Positions 27,102 to 36,938 of a stretch of DNA of 64,000 nt are shown here, piece after piece. A program made the position numbers and the translations under genes. The notes below the pieces were generated by a model. It ran no database searches and was not told where the DNA came from. It was given only the letters and a program-made list of their open reading frames with translations. The number at the start of each line of letters is the position of its first letter. Position 1 is the first letter of the stretch. The stretch is from Rhodocyclaceae bacterium (GTDB lineage Bacteria; Pseudomonadota; Gammaproteobacteria; Burkholderiales; Rhodocyclaceae), in assembly GCA_016702335.1 (NCBI GenBank), contig JADJEF010000020.1:62001-126000 (forward strand). The letters run 5' to 3'.

Positions 27102-27563
27102 TCAGACTCCCAGCTGTTTCGCCGCTTCATGCACCGCGGCACGCACGCGCACATAGGTAGCGCAGCGGCAGAGGTTGCCCTGCAGGGCCTCGTCAATCTG
27201 GGCATCGGTCGGTTTGCGGGTTTTTTGCAGCAGGGAAATGGCGCCCATGATCTGACCTGACTGGCAGTAGCCGCACTGCACCACATCGAGCTTGCGCCAA
27301 GCGGCTTGCACGGCTTGCCCAACCTTGTCGGCATCGGCCGCCTCGATGGTGCGAATGCGCTTGCCCACCACCGTCGACACCGGCGTCGAGCAGGAGCGCA
27401 CGGCCGCGCCATCGACGTGCACGGTACAAGCGCCGCACAGACTCATGCCGCAACTGTATTTGGTGCCGGTGAGCTGAGCGCCGTCGCGCAGCGCCCAGAG
27501 CAAGGGCGTGTCGGGAGCGACATCCAGCGCACGCTGTTTTCCGTTGATGTTTAGAGTAATCAT
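27102..27563 (-). CDS. [2Fe-2S] subunit of the isoquinoline oxidoreductase-like enzyme (IorA family)
   Basis: A 153-aa two-cluster ferredoxin subunit. The plant-type cluster is KYSCGMSLCGACTVHVDG with a further Cys in VRSCSTP. The second cluster is VVQCGYCQSGQIM and GNLCRCATYVRVR. It passes electrons from the molybdopterin subunit to an acceptor, in this family usually a cytochrome. The ATG at 27563 has AAGGAGG before it. It is the first gene of the minus-strand operon that continues with iorB-like, xdhC-like, BVMO and SDR. Confidence 0.92.
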   Translation of the reverse strand: MITLNINGKQRALDVAPDTPLLWALRDGAQLTGTKYSCGMSLCGACTVHVDGAAVRSCSTPVSTVVGKRIRTIEAADADKVGQAVQAAWRKLDVVQCGYCQSGQIMGAISLLQKTRKPTDAQIDEALQGNLCRCATYVRVRAAVHEAAKQLGV

Positions 27564-27716
27564 GTGGCCTCCTTGACGCAATTGCCACTCACTCTAACGC
27601 ATTCGCCCCGCTGCGCGCAGCGCATGTCCCACTCGTACAATGCCCCCACTACAAACGAGGGAGGAAGACACCATGGCGATGTACATGACACTGGTCAGGT
27701 TCATGCCCACTGGCGC

Positions 27717-28891
27717 GTGAGTACACCAACCGCCCTCCCCCCCGAGGTTCACTGGCTGAGTGAGTCCCCGAGGCCCAAGCGCGTGCTGGTGGTGGACGAC
27801 ACGCTGAGCGCTGATGACGCGTTTCGTCTTGCCAGCGCGGGCACGGCCATGCTCTGGCAGGGCGACTTTCAAAATGCCCGGCAGCTATTGCAGGCGCTGG
27901 CACGGCGTCTGGACAAGCGATGCGGCAAGCCGCCCAACCGTACCCCGCCAAATCCGCAAGTCGGCGCTGGCAACACGGCGATTGCGCCATCCGAACCGCC
28001 CGATCAAGTTTCGTCCGACGCTTTTCACCGCTATCGCATGGGCCAGGCGCAAAAGGCGCGCACGCTGGGGCTACTGCTGCTTCCGATCGAGGCGGGTTAC
28101 GTCATTCCCCTGCGTCGCGCGCCCGATGTGACCGAGGCCTGCACGCAGGCCCTGGGGCCATTTGCCAAAGCTCACGGCGCACTGCCGCTGCGCGAGTTGC
28201 AAGGGGTGATCGGGGCCTACGAGTGGCGGCGCAAAGGTGTCATGATCGAAGCCCTGGGCACCCACGTTCACCCGCACTACGGCGTATTCGCCCCGGTGCG
28301 CAGCGAGTACCTCGACCTGGTCGCCAACGCGCGCCTGCCCGAGCCATGCCACACCGCGTTCGATCTTGGCACCGGCACTGGCGTTCTCGCCGCCCTCCTG
28401 GCCAAGCGCGGCGTCGAGTGCATCATCGCGACCGATTCCTCAGCGCGTGCGCTGACCTGCGCCCAAGAAAACATTGTGCGCTTGCATCTGGCCAAGCGCG
28501 TCACTTTGGCCGGTTCCGAACTATTCCCCAGCGCCCCCGTTTCGGCAGACCTGATTGTCTGCAACCCCCGTGGCTTCCCGGTAAAGCCGGATCGCTGCTC
28601 GAGCAAGCCGTCTATGACCCGGAGAGCCGCATGCTGCGCGGCTTCCTCAGTGGCGCGGCCGAACGCTTGAGCGCCCATGGCGAGGCGTGGCTGATTCTCT
28701 CCGATCTTGCCGAACTGCTGGGCCTTCGTAGTCGCGACCAATTGCTCACATGGATCGAAGCGGGCCACCTGACAGTGCGCGAGCGGCTGGATACGCGCCC
28801 CAGCCACAAGCGCAGCCACGATGTCGATGATCCGCTGCACGCAGCACGGCACCAGGAGACCACATCACTCTGGCGACTGGTACGCAGATGA
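27717..28891 (+). pseudogene. SAM-dependent methyltransferase gene with a -1 frameshift in its NPPW motif
   Basis: The first frame runs from a GTG at 27717 and contains the SAM-binding block TAFDLGTGTGVLAALLAKRG and ADLIVCNP. At about 28563-28568 the C run holds five Cs where six are needed. With one C added, the frame becomes CNPPWLPGKAGSLLEQAVYD and runs to 28891, overlapping the ABC gene start by 4 bp. So the catalytic NPPW motif is split over two frames. It is a sequencing error or a true loss. Dispersed-repeat copy 5 lies inside the N-terminal third, read as PQVGAGNTAI. Confidence 0.75.
27954..27980 (-). repeat. 27-bp dispersed repeat, copy 5 (inside the methyltransferase gene)
   Basis: The reverse strand reads CGCCGT, GTTG, then CCAGCGCCGACTTGCGG, a perfect consensus copy. 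It is antisense to the gene, which reads it as PQVGAGNTA in a Pro-rich stretch that looks like a linker. Confidence 0.92.
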
Positions 28892-30705
28892 GTGGTGCCG
28901 AGGCCCGCGCCGGCGACCGCATTTTCCCCCGCACGCTGGGCAAGCTGATCGCTGGATTTGCCTGGCGCAACCGCCGCCCCTATCTGGCCTCGGCGGTGAT
29001 GCTGTCGGCGATCGCCGGTCTGACGGTTTGGATTCCGCGTCATGTCGGCTCAATGGTCGATAGTCTCGCCAAGGGCAGCCTGGCAGGCGCAGCACTCTGG
29101 CCACCGCTGCTGATGCTGCTCGGTGCCGGCTTGGCCATTTATGGTCTGCGTGTCGCCTGGCGGCTGCAACTGTATGCCACCAGCTACCAACTCGGGCGCG
29201 AGCTGCGCATCCACCTGTTTCGCCGCCTCGCCGCACAGGGCCCCGCTTTCTTCCAGCAGCAGCGGACCGGCGACCTGATGGCACTGGCGACCAACGATGT
29301 CGATGCCATCGAACTCGCCGCCGGCGAAGCCCTTCTCGCCGGGTTTGACGGCACATTGACGTTGATTCTGGTGGTCGCCATGATGTCACTGGCCATCAAT
29401 CTGGAACTGGCGCTGGTCGCACTCGCACCCTTTCCGCTCATGGCCTTCGCCTTCTGGCGAATCTCGCGTCAGATTCATCAGGCCTCGCGCGACGCGTTGC
29501 AGCGTTTTTCGGCACTCAACGACTTCACTCAAGAGTCACTGGCGGGTGTGCGCACGCTGCGTGCGCTCGGTCTGGAAGCGCGCGCCGATATCGAGTTTGT
29601 CCGCCTCGCAGAGGGCGCAGCCGATGCCAGTCTGTGCGCACAGCGCTGGGAAGCCGCCTACGAACCTGCCGTCGGCCTGAGTCTGGCCACCGCCGCGACG
29701 CTGGTGCTGGCCATGGGCGGATATCAAGCCTGGACCGGAGTGATCACGGTAGGCACGCTCACCGCCTTCAGTATGTATCTCGGGCAGCTCATCTGGCCCA
29801 TGTTCGCCGCCGGTTGGGTACTCTCTCTGATGGAGCGCGGCCGGGCCGCGTGGGAGCGCCTCGAACCCGTGCTTAACAAACCCCTCTCGATCGCCGATCA
29901 CGGCACCCTCACGCGCATCAGTGACGGTCCGCTGGTTTTCAGCAAGGTCGGCTTTCGCTACCCTGGGCAAGAGCATTTGGCGCTGAGCGAGATTTCCTTT
30001 TCGCTGCCGGCCGGTGGCAGCCTTGGCATTGTCGGTGCAACCGGGGCAGGAAAATCGAGCATCGTGCGCCTGCTGCTGCGTCAGTACGAAGCAACACAGG
30101 GGCAGATTAGCTGGGGCGACTCACCGATCAACGACTACGCGCTCGCCACGCTGCACGCCTCTCTTGGCTGGGTGCCGCAGGAACCAGTGCTGTTTTCTGC
30201 CAGCGTCGCCGAAAACATTGCCCTCGGCCGCCCCGATGCCAGCCGCGAAGCGATCGAAGAAGCCGCACGACTGGCGGCGATCCATGACGACATTCTGCGC
30301 TTTCCGCAAGGCTACGAGACCCCGGTGGGCGAGCGCGGCATTACGCTTTCGGGCGGCCAGCGTCAGCGCGTGGCAATTGCCCGCGCGCTGCTTGCCGATG
30401 CGCCACTGCTGCTCCTGGATGACGCCCTCTCAGCAGTCGATACGCACACCGAAAGTACCATCCTCAGTCACCTGCGCGAGCGTCATCGGCACGCGACCAC
30501 TACCGCGGGCCGTAACTCGATTGGGCGCATGCTTGTTATCAGCCATCGCCTTTCGGCAGTGGTCGGGGCCGCGCAGATTATTGTGCTGGCACATGGGCGT
30601 ATTGCCGAGCGTGGCAGCCACGACGAATTGCTTGCCATGAACGGGTGGTACGCCACCCAATGGCGCTATCAGCAACTGGCGGCCAGCCTCGACGCAGAGG
30701 AGTAA
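28888..30705 (+). CDS. ABC exporter half-transporter, MdlA/SmdA-like
   Basis: A 605-aa fusion of a six-helix membrane domain (about residues 20-310) and an ATPase domain (about 340-590). Walker A is IVGATGAGKSSIVRLLLRQY, the signature is LSGGQRQRVAIARALLADA, Walker B is LLLLDDALSAVD, and the switch His is in LVISHRLSAVVG. The catalytic base after Walker B is Asp (LLLDD) rather than Glu, as is common in one half of heterodimeric exporters. Its natural partner appears to be the MdlB-like half at 39871, now 9 kb away. Confidence 0.88.
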   Translation: MSGAEARAGDRIFPRTLGKLIAGFAWRNRRPYLASAVMLSAIAGLTVWIPRHVGSMVDSLAKGSLAGAALWPPLLMLLGAGLAIYGLRVAWRLQLYATSYQLGRELRIHLFRRLAAQGPAFFQQQRTGDLMALATNDVDAIELAAGEALLAGFDGTLTLILVVAMMSLAINLELALVALAPFPLMAFAFWRISRQIHQASRDALQRFSALNDFTQESLAGVRTLRALGLEARADIEFVRLAEGAADASLCAQRWEAAYEPAVGLSLATAATLVLAMGGYQAWTGVITVGTLTAFSMYLGQLIWPMFAAGWVLSLMERGRAAWERLEPVLNKPLSIADHGTLTRISDGPLVFSKVGFRYPGQEHLALSEISFSLPAGGSLGIVGATGAGKSSIVRLLLRQYEATQGQISWGDSPINDYALATLHASLGWVPQEPVLFSASVAENIALGRPDASREAIEEAARLAAIHDDILRFPQGYETPVGERGITLSGGQRQRVAIARALLADAPLLLLDDALSAVDTHTESTILSHLRERHRHATTTAGRNSIGRMLVISHRLSAVVGAAQIIVLAHGRIAERGSHDELLAMNGWYATQWRYQQLAASLDAEE

Positions 30706-30901
30706 GGCAGTGCGACCTTGGTGCTGGAACCGGACGCAGAGCGGCGAAAGCGGCTCGCGGCTATCGCGTCGGACATCCAATTTACCCGGACCACTGGCGA
30801 TCGCCCGATCAGGAATTTTTTGCCCCCACTTAGTGCGAAGGTGGGGCAGAATAGCCACGCTGTCACCGAGGTTCAACTCCTCCACTTTGAAGAGGTCGAT
30901 C

Positions 30902-31711
30902 ATGCACTTCCCCTGTGCTGCAGAAAAATTGGCGGAACGATTTTTCGTCGCCAAAGCCGCTTTACGCGTCATGTTGTCTATTGCCTTCGGGTTCCTGATT
31001 GGCATGGGGTCGTCCAGCGCCCAGACCCTGACAATAGCCACGGGCGAATACGAGCCCTTTGTCTCCGAAAAGCTACCGCAAGGCGGCGTCACCGCGCAGA
31101 TCGTCACCGCTGCATTCAAGAGCCAGGGGGCGGAAATTGCTTTTGACTATGTGCCGTGGAAGCGCGGTTTTGAGGACTCACGCAGCGGCCGTTATGCCGG
31201 CACCTTTCCTTACTTGAAAACGGCCGAACGCGAGGCGGAATTTCTCTACTCCGAGGCAATCATTGCCGATCGCTTGCGTCTCTTCGCCCGCAGCGATAAA
31301 GCGGATGCCCGCGGAGGCTCAGGCAAATCAATCTGTATCCCGATCGGCTATGACCAGACAATGCTTCAGGGCTTTATCAGCAAGAACAACCTGACCGTGG
31401 AAAGCCCGGTTGAAATGATCAATTGCTTCAAGATGCTCGAATCAGGGCGCGTGAATCTGATCTGGTCCAGCGAAGCCGTGGCAAGCAACCTGATTGACTC
31501 CCTGTTTGGGAAAAAATCGCAGATCATTGCCCTGGATGAAGCACTGGCTCCGGCCACTGAGTACTTCTTCATCGTTGCCAAGAAGCATCCGGATGCGGCG
31601 GCTCTGATTGCACGCTTCAATGCAGGGCTGAAGCAGATCAAGAGCAATGGCAGCTACGCCAAGATCACCGGTGCGCTGGTGGTTCCCGAGCGCGGCAAGA
31701 AGCGTCCGTAA
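30902..31711 (+). CDS. Periplasmic solute-binding protein, PAAT/SBP family 3 type
   Basis: A 269-aa protein with an N-terminal signal peptide (VMLSIAFGFLIGMGSSSAQT). The two-lobed binding fold opens LTIATGEYEPFVSEKLPQGG, typical of family 3 (polar amino acid type) binding proteins, and contains DYVPWKRGFEDSRSGRYAGT. It lies 24 bp upstream of a histidine kinase gene, and no permease is nearby. That suggests a sensory rather than a transport role, possibly presenting a ligand to the kinase. The ATG at 30902 is chosen because it starts the signal peptide. Confidence 0.78.
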   Translation: MHFPCAAEKLAERFFVAKAALRVMLSIAFGFLIGMGSSSAQTLTIATGEYEPFVSEKLPQGGVTAQIVTAAFKSQGAEIAFDYVPWKRGFEDSRSGRYAGTFPYLKTAEREAEFLYSEAIIADRLRLFARSDKADARGGSGKSICIPIGYDQTMLQGFISKNNLTVESPVEMINCFKMLESGRVNLIWSSEAVASNLIDSLFGKKSQIIALDEALAPATEYFFIVAKKHPDAAALIARFNAGLKQIKSNGSYAKITGALVVPERGKKRP

Positions 31712-31735
31712 GGGCACTCCTGCCCGGGCACCCCC

Positions 31736-33460
31736 ATGCCGACCAGCACGTCGCCATCGCTGTTTGACTCCATTGCGGCACGACTGCTGCGAGTCATCTT
31801 TGGCTGTTATTTCGTTGTGACAGTCATCATTACCTGCGTTCAGATCACCCTCGAGTATGGGGAAACCGAGAACCGCGTACTTGCCGAGATTCAGGCCATG
31901 GACAAGACATTTGGCCGGGGCGTGGCGGAAGCGGTGTGGACCTACAACGGTGCCGGCTTGAATGGCATCCTCGCCGGGATGATGCAGCAACCGCTCGTGA
32001 TCGGCGTGAAGGTTGTTAACAAAGCCGGCACGCTTGTTGCGGCCACCGGCCTCGTCGAAAGTGACCGCGGCGAACTAATGACGGCCGATGAAAATGGGCA
32101 GTTGCGTCAGAGCCCGACGCACCAAGAAGAAGGTGCGTTCGAGAAAGTGATCGCACAATCGTTTCCCGTCATGTACGCAAAGTCGATGGGCTCCAGCCCT
32201 CAGGAAATCGGAACCTGGACAATCTATTCGAGCGAGCGCTTCGTCCTCGATCAAGTCAAGTTTGGCTTCATCTTGCTGCTGATCAACTCAGTCATCAAGA
32301 CCTTGGCGCTCTGGTTTATTTTTCTATTCGTTGTTCAGCGTCTGCTTGGCCGCCCGTTGCAGCAGCTGACGACATTTGTCAGCCGGATCAATGTCCAGAA
32401 CCCCGGCGACGAAACCATTGTCCTGCAGGGCAACGGACGCCACGAACTGCATCTCATGGCAGACAAGTTGAACGAGTTGCACGGGAGCCTGAAGCAGTCG
32501 GTGCTGGATAACAACACCTTGAACGCCCGCCTCACGCAGGAAAAAGAGACCACCCAGCAACTCAATCTCACCCTGGAGGCCCGCGTCGAACAGCGCACTG
32601 AAGCACTGGCTGAAAGCAATCGTGAATTGTTCAGCGTTGTCAATAAATTGCAGCAAACCCAATCCGAACTTGTGGAAGTCGGCAAGCTCGCCTCGCTCGG
32701 GTCGCTCGTCGCCGGTGTATCCCATGAGCTCAACACTCCGATCGGCACGGCGCTCACTACGGCGTCGACGCTTGAGGACGAAGCACTCAAGTTCAAACAT
32801 GCCTTGGCAGAGGGTCCTCTGAGACGGTCGATTCTCGACCTGTTCGTGCAACGGAGCATTGACGCCAGCGCACTGCTTGTGCGCTCATGCCACCGCGCAG
32901 CCAGTCTCATCTCGAGCTTCAAACAGGTCGCCGTAGACCAATCCTCGGAGCATCGGCGAAAATTTGATTTGCAGGTATTGATTCACGACAATTTGATCGC
33001 CTTGAGTCCCACCTTGAAAGTGGCGACCTGGAAATCCCAAGCGGAGGTTCCGGAGGGCATCGTGCTGGACAGCTATCCCGGACCGCTCGGACAGGTCATT
33101 GTCAATCTCGTTTTGAATGCAGGCCTGCATGCATTTGACGGCGTGCCTGACGGACTGTTGCGTATCAGTGCGAGCGTCACGAATGGCGATGTGGAAATCC
33201 GTTTTGCCGACAACGGTAAAGGCATGTCAGCAGAAACTCAGGCGCGCATCTTTGATCCATTTTTCACCACCAAGCTCGGGCAAGGTGGCAGCGGATTGGG
33301 TCTGGCGATTTGTCACAATATTGTGACTGGCTTGCTTGGCGGTACGCACTCCGTGACCTCAACACTCGGTGTTGGAACCACGTTCGTGATAACCCTACCC
33401 CTTGTTGCGCCAACCATCGCTACCGAGGACTCGGGCCAAGGCAATAACGCTCAGCGCTGA
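31736..33460 (+). CDS. Membrane sensor histidine kinase
   Basis: A 574-aa kinase. It has an N-terminal membrane helix (about 20-40), a periplasmic domain of about 130 residues, a second helix (FGFILLLINSVIKTLALWFI), HAMP, a coiled coil, then HisKA and HATPase. The H box is GVSHELNTPIGTALTTAS, the N box NLVLNAGLHAFDG, G1 ADNGKGMSAE, the F box IFDPFFTTKLGQGG and G2 GSGLGLAICHN. The phospho-acceptor His and ATP-site Asn are present. It follows the binding-protein gene at 30902. No receiver follows directly; the REC/HD-GYP protein at 35274 is the nearest candidate partner. Confidence 0.87.
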   Translation: MPTSTSPSLFDSIAARLLRVIFGCYFVVTVIITCVQITLEYGETENRVLAEIQAMDKTFGRGVAEAVWTYNGAGLNGILAGMMQQPLVIGVKVVNKAGTLVAATGLVESDRGELMTADENGQLRQSPTHQEEGAFEKVIAQSFPVMYAKSMGSSPQEIGTWTIYSSERFVLDQVKFGFILLLINSVIKTLALWFIFLFVVQRLLGRPLQQLTTFVSRINVQNPGDETIVLQGNGRHELHLMADKLNELHGSLKQSVLDNNTLNARLTQEKETTQQLNLTLEARVEQRTEALAESNRELFSVVNKLQQTQSELVEVGKLASLGSLVAGVSHELNTPIGTALTTASTLEDEALKFKHALAEGPLRRSILDLFVQRSIDASALLVRSCHRAASLISSFKQVAVDQSSEHRRKFDLQVLIHDNLIALSPTLKVATWKSQAEVPEGIVLDSYPGPLGQVIVNLVLNAGLHAFDGVPDGLLRISASVTNGDVEIRFADNGKGMSAETQARIFDPFFTTKLGQGGSGLGLAICHNIVTGLLGGTHSVTSTLGVGTTFVITLPLVAPTIATEDSGQGNNAQR

Positions 33461-33570
33461 TGCGTCAGCTTCGCTAAGGCATCTTCACCGCATCGGCAGA
33501 AACCGAGACAGGTGACGCGCGCCACCTGCCCGGAAACTCCGCTGGTTTTCCTGTCGATCAGAAAGCGCGA

Positions 33571-34380
33571 TTACTTCAGGCCGTACTTGTCCAGAATCTT
33601 CTTGTACTCGCCGGAATCTTTGAGCTTTTGCACGCCATCCGAGATCACCTTGGCCAACTCTTTGGCGCGCGGGTTTTTCAAGTTAAAACCAACAGCCAGC
33701 TTTTCCGGCGCGTTGAGCGTCCCGGCAGCCTTGAATTTATCGGTCATACCCATTTTCTTTGCGGTGTACCAGAACACCGAGGAATCTTCGACCATGGCAG
33801 ATATCCGCCCATCGGCCAACTTCTTCATATTCCGCTCAAGCGCATCCGTACCGAAATTCGGCTGAACCAGTTTGCTGTTCGCTTTGTTGGCTTTGACATA
33901 ATCGTCGAGCTTGAAGCCCCCTGTCTCGCCGCCAGAAAATTCATAGCCATCGATCACCCCGAGAGTGACGGCGCTCAGTGATTCCTTGCCTTTGTATTCC
34001 CAAGCACTGCTTTTCATGACGAAGAAAGCCGTTTGCAGCGTGCCGAAGCCATTTTCCGGGTAAGTGTAGCCTTCACGCCCGGGCGAAACGGCTAAAAGTC
34101 CATCATATGCCCCCTCGTCGAGGCCAGCCAAAGCGCGCTTGTAGGGCACGTTGACGTACTCAGCCTGATAGCCCGCATCTTTAAGAATCTTGATCGCCAT
34201 TTCCGTAACAAAACCCTTGCTGTTGGGTTCGTCCATCACGTACGGCGGGTAGGGGTCGGAGACCAGTTTTACCGATTTCGACTGAGCCAAGGCTCCTGAA
34301 CTAGCCAGCATTACCGTAGCGGACAGTGCCGCCAACAGTCCTGCTCCCCAACGTGATGACGCTTTACGGGATGTGTTCAT
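33571..34380 (-). CDS. Periplasmic solute-binding protein, tandem paralogue 2
   Basis: A 269-aa family 3 binding protein with a clear signal peptide ending SSGALAQS. The mature start KSVKLVSDPYPPYVMDEP is shared almost exactly with the gene just upstream (34432-35277), as are GLLAVSPGREGYTYPEN and the C-terminal ISDGVQKLKDSGEYKKIL. The two arose by tandem duplication. It lies 51 bp after the paralogue and is probably in one operon with it and the upstream kinase and HD-GYP genes. No permease is present. Confidence 0.82.
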   Translation of the reverse strand: MNTSRKASSRWGAGLLAALSATVMLASSGALAQSKSVKLVSDPYPPYVMDEPNSKGFVTEMAIKILKDAGYQAEYVNVPYKRALAGLDEGAYDGLLAVSPGREGYTYPENGFGTLQTAFFVMKSSAWEYKGKESLSAVTLGVIDGYEFSGGETGGFKLDDYVKANKANSKLVQPNFGTDALERNMKKLADGRISAMVEDSSVFWYTAKKMGMTDKFKAAGTLNAPEKLAVGFNLKNPRAKELAKVISDGVQKLKDSGEYKKILDKYGLK

Positions 34381-34431
34381 TTGCGCTTCTCCTTCGCGAA
34401 TGTGTGATTGATGAAAGGCTGATGCTGGTTG

Positions 34432-35277
34432 TTATTTGATACCGTACTTCACAAGAATTGTCTTGTACTCTCCGGTGTCCTTGAGCTTTTGCACGCCATC
34501 GGAGATCACCTTGACCAACTCTTTCGCGCGCGGGTTCGATGCAGGGAAGCCCACCGTGATTTTTGTTGGCTGAGTCAGGTCACCGGCTGTCTTGAATTTG
34601 TCACTCAAGCCGAGTTTATTGGCTGTATACCAAAAAACGGCCGGGTCTTCGGCGACGGCGTCAATTCGGTCCAGCGCGAGTTTTTTGATGTTTTTCTCCA
34701 GACCATCTTCGCCACCCACGGACTGAATCAAGTCCAGATTGTCCTTGTTCTGGGCGATATAAAAATCTATCTTGTCTTCAGGGGCGCCCGGTTGACCGCC
34801 AGCAAATTGATAGCCAAGAATAGTGCCCAGGGTGATCTGCTTCAGCGATGGTATCCCTTGGTAGGTCCACGTGCGGTTTTTAAGCACAAAGAAGGACGTG
34901 ACCGATGTGGCGAACGCGTTTTCGGGGTAAATATATCCGGCGCGACCAGGGGAAACCGCCAGAAGCCCATCATAAAGGCCACGCTCCAGCCCCACCAAGG
35001 CACGGGTAAAGGGCACATTGATGTATTCAGCCTCATACCCGGCACCACGCAAAATCTTGAGGGTCATCTCCGTGACAAAACCCTTTCGGTCGGGTTCGTC
35101 CATCACATAAGGCGGATAGGGGTCGGAAACCAGCTTGACCGACTTTGGCTGTGCCATCGCCACCTGAGCGAACAACAGCGCAACAAGCGCAAACGCAGCG
35201 CTCAGGCGTGTCAGTACGCGTTTTTTACAGCGATTCCAGGCGCTCCAGCTGAGGCTCCCCAATCTGTCTGTAGTCAA
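34432..35277 (-). CDS. Periplasmic solute-binding protein, tandem paralogue 1
   Basis: A 281-aa family 3 binding protein, start assigned to a TTG that overlaps the stop of the HD-GYP gene by 4 bp. The signal peptide is AFALVALLFAQVAMAQ and the mature start KSVKLVSDPYPPYVMDEP. Compared with the downstream paralogue it has a different middle (GILGYQFAGGQPGAPEDK versus GVIDGYEFSGGETGGFK), so ligand specificity may differ. Close coupling to the REC/HD-GYP gene suggests a shared signalling function. Confidence 0.8.
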   Translation of the reverse strand: MTTDRLGSLSWSAWNRCKKRVLTRLSAAFALVALLFAQVAMAQPKSVKLVSDPYPPYVMDEPDRKGFVTEMTLKILRGAGYEAEYINVPFTRALVGLERGLYDGLLAVSPGRAGYIYPENAFATSVTSFFVLKNRTWTYQGIPSLKQITLGTILGYQFAGGQPGAPEDKIDFYIAQNKDNLDLIQSVGGEDGLEKNIKKLALDRIDAVAEDPAVFWYTANKLGLSDKFKTAGDLTQPTKITVGFPASNPRAKELVKVISDGVQKLKDTGEYKTILVKYGIK

Positions 35278-36872
35278 TGCCCATCACCAATCAACCAGTC
35301 CGGCTTTTCGGTTTCCACAAAACCGATCAGGGCATCGACCACATCGGGGTCAAAATGCGTGCCACGACGCTCTTGCAGGAAGGCAATCACCGAGTCCAGC
35401 GGCCAAGGTTCCTTGTAGGGGCGGCGATGCAGGAGGGCATCAAACACGTCAACCACGGCGACGATGCGCGCTCCGAGAGGAATCGCTTTTCCCTTGAGCG
35501 CACGAGGATAGCCATTGCCATCAAATTGCTCATGATGGCAACCGGCAATCTGGGCACCAAGGGTCAGGTAGCTGGTGCCGCCCACCAACTGTGACGCTCG
35601 ACTCAGCACGGTCTCGCCGATCAAGGCGTGCTGCTGCATGATGGCTCGCTCTTCCGGCGTATGGCCGGCAGGCTTGAGCAATACGGCATCGGGCGTCGCC
35701 ACCTTGCCCACATCGTGCAGCATGCTGGCCAGCCCGATCTGGGTCAGGAACTTCGGTGTAATTTCATCAAGCAATTTTCCGCCGGCAAACAGCCGGGTCG
35801 CAATCGCATCCGACAGCAGACAGACGCGTTTGACATGCCCGCCAGTGTCCGCATCGCGCGATTCAGCCAAATCAGCCAGCGCCACAACGGTGGCCTCTTG
35901 CGCTTTCTCCAGCAATTCATACATGTGCAGGTTGTCGAAGGCAGCCGCGATACGATCGCAAAACACGCCAAGCAGGTCGCGCTCCAACTCACCGAGCGGA
36001 AAGGGCGGGGTGAGCACGATCACAAACTCTTTGCCTTCAGAGGAATGCACATAGAGCACATCGACCGGGTGATGAAAAAGACTGCGCTTTTCGCTCAGGG
36101 CCTGGCTGATTGCCGTTGACCACTCGTGTTGCGGTGACAAGGTGGCTTCTTTGGTCAGCGCCGAGTACTCACCCGTCGCGGCAATAACCACGAGACCGGC
36201 ACCCTGAGCCTGCACCACATCATTGGCGACACATAGAACACCATTGGCACCCACATCAAGAATTGCGCCAATTTGATTGAGCACGCCAGAGGCGAATTCA
36301 CGTAAGGATTTAAGCTCATACAGATTGCTCGCCCCATGCAGAATTTTTTGCAAGCCGTTTCTGCTGCGCTGAATCATGACCAGTCCCTCGTAGGCGCGCA
36401 GGGACGAAATCACCGTGGTAAATAATTTCTGCTTGGTCAGTTCGGTTTTGGCTTTGTAATCGTTGATATCGTAATCAACGATTACCCGCTCTTCCGGAGC
36501 CTGGCCGGGTTGCCCGGTACGCAACACGATGCGTACCGCCTGATTGTCAAGCTCGCTGCGAATGCGGTGCGCCAGTATCAGCCCGGCATCCTCGGTTTCC
36601 ATGACCACATCGAGCAACACCAGTGCAATGTCTTTTTCGCGCGCCAGTATTTCGTAGCCTTCTGCCCCGGTGTAGGCAGACAAGAGCTCAAGCGAACGCT
36701 CCTTGAATTTCACCTTGCCCAAGGCCATGCGTGTGACCGCATGAATATCAGGTTCGTCATCAACAATCAGTACACGCCACGGCTTGACGGCAATCGCGCA
36801 GGCAGACAGCGCGACGGCATCATCGTCATCAATGATCCACTCCTCATCTTCAGAAGCGACAAGCTCACTCAT
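35274..36872 (-). CDS. Response regulator with HD-GYP c-di-GMP phosphodiesterase domain
   Basis: 532 aa. The receiver domain (about residues 30-150) has the acidic pocket VLIVDDEPD and phospho-acceptor region ALVLLDVVMETED. A DUF3369-like region follows (about 165-320). The HD-GYP domain (about 325-515) has SMLHDVGKVATPDAVLLKPA and CHHEQFDGNGYPRALKG, where the GYP signature reads GNGYP. It should hydrolyse c-di-GMP when phosphorylated. It lies 66 bp after the histidine kinase at 36939 (same strand) and overlaps the next binding-protein gene by 4 bp. Confidence 0.87.
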   Translation of the reverse strand: MSELVASEDEEWIIDDDDAVALSACAIAVKPWRVLIVDDEPDIHAVTRMALGKVKFKERSLELLSAYTGAEGYEILAREKDIALVLLDVVMETEDAGLILAHRIRSELDNQAVRIVLRTGQPGQAPEERVIVDYDINDYKAKTELTKQKLFTTVISSLRAYEGLVMIQRSRNGLQKILHGASNLYELKSLREFASGVLNQIGAILDVGANGVLCVANDVVQAQGAGLVVIAATGEYSALTKEATLSPQHEWSTAISQALSEKRSLFHHPVDVLYVHSSEGKEFVIVLTPPFPLGELERDLLGVFCDRIAAAFDNLHMYELLEKAQEATVVALADLAESRDADTGGHVKRVCLLSDAIATRLFAGGKLLDEITPKFLTQIGLASMLHDVGKVATPDAVLLKPAGHTPEERAIMQQHALIGETVLSRASQLVGGTSYLTLGAQIAGCHHEQFDGNGYPRALKGKAIPLGARIVAVVDVFDALLHRRPYKEPWPLDSVIAFLQERRGTHFDPDVVDALIGFVETEKPDWLIGDGH

Positions 36873-36938
36873 AAAAATCCTCCAGATTTAGTGTCGTTAT
36901 GTGCACTATCAATATCACTGCGCTTGGTAGCCATCAGG

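Noticed and set aside
25193..27160. 655-codon open frame opposite the molybdopterin subunit gene
   Set aside because: Antisense shadow of a clearly identified gene; rich in His, Arg and Gly with no motif.
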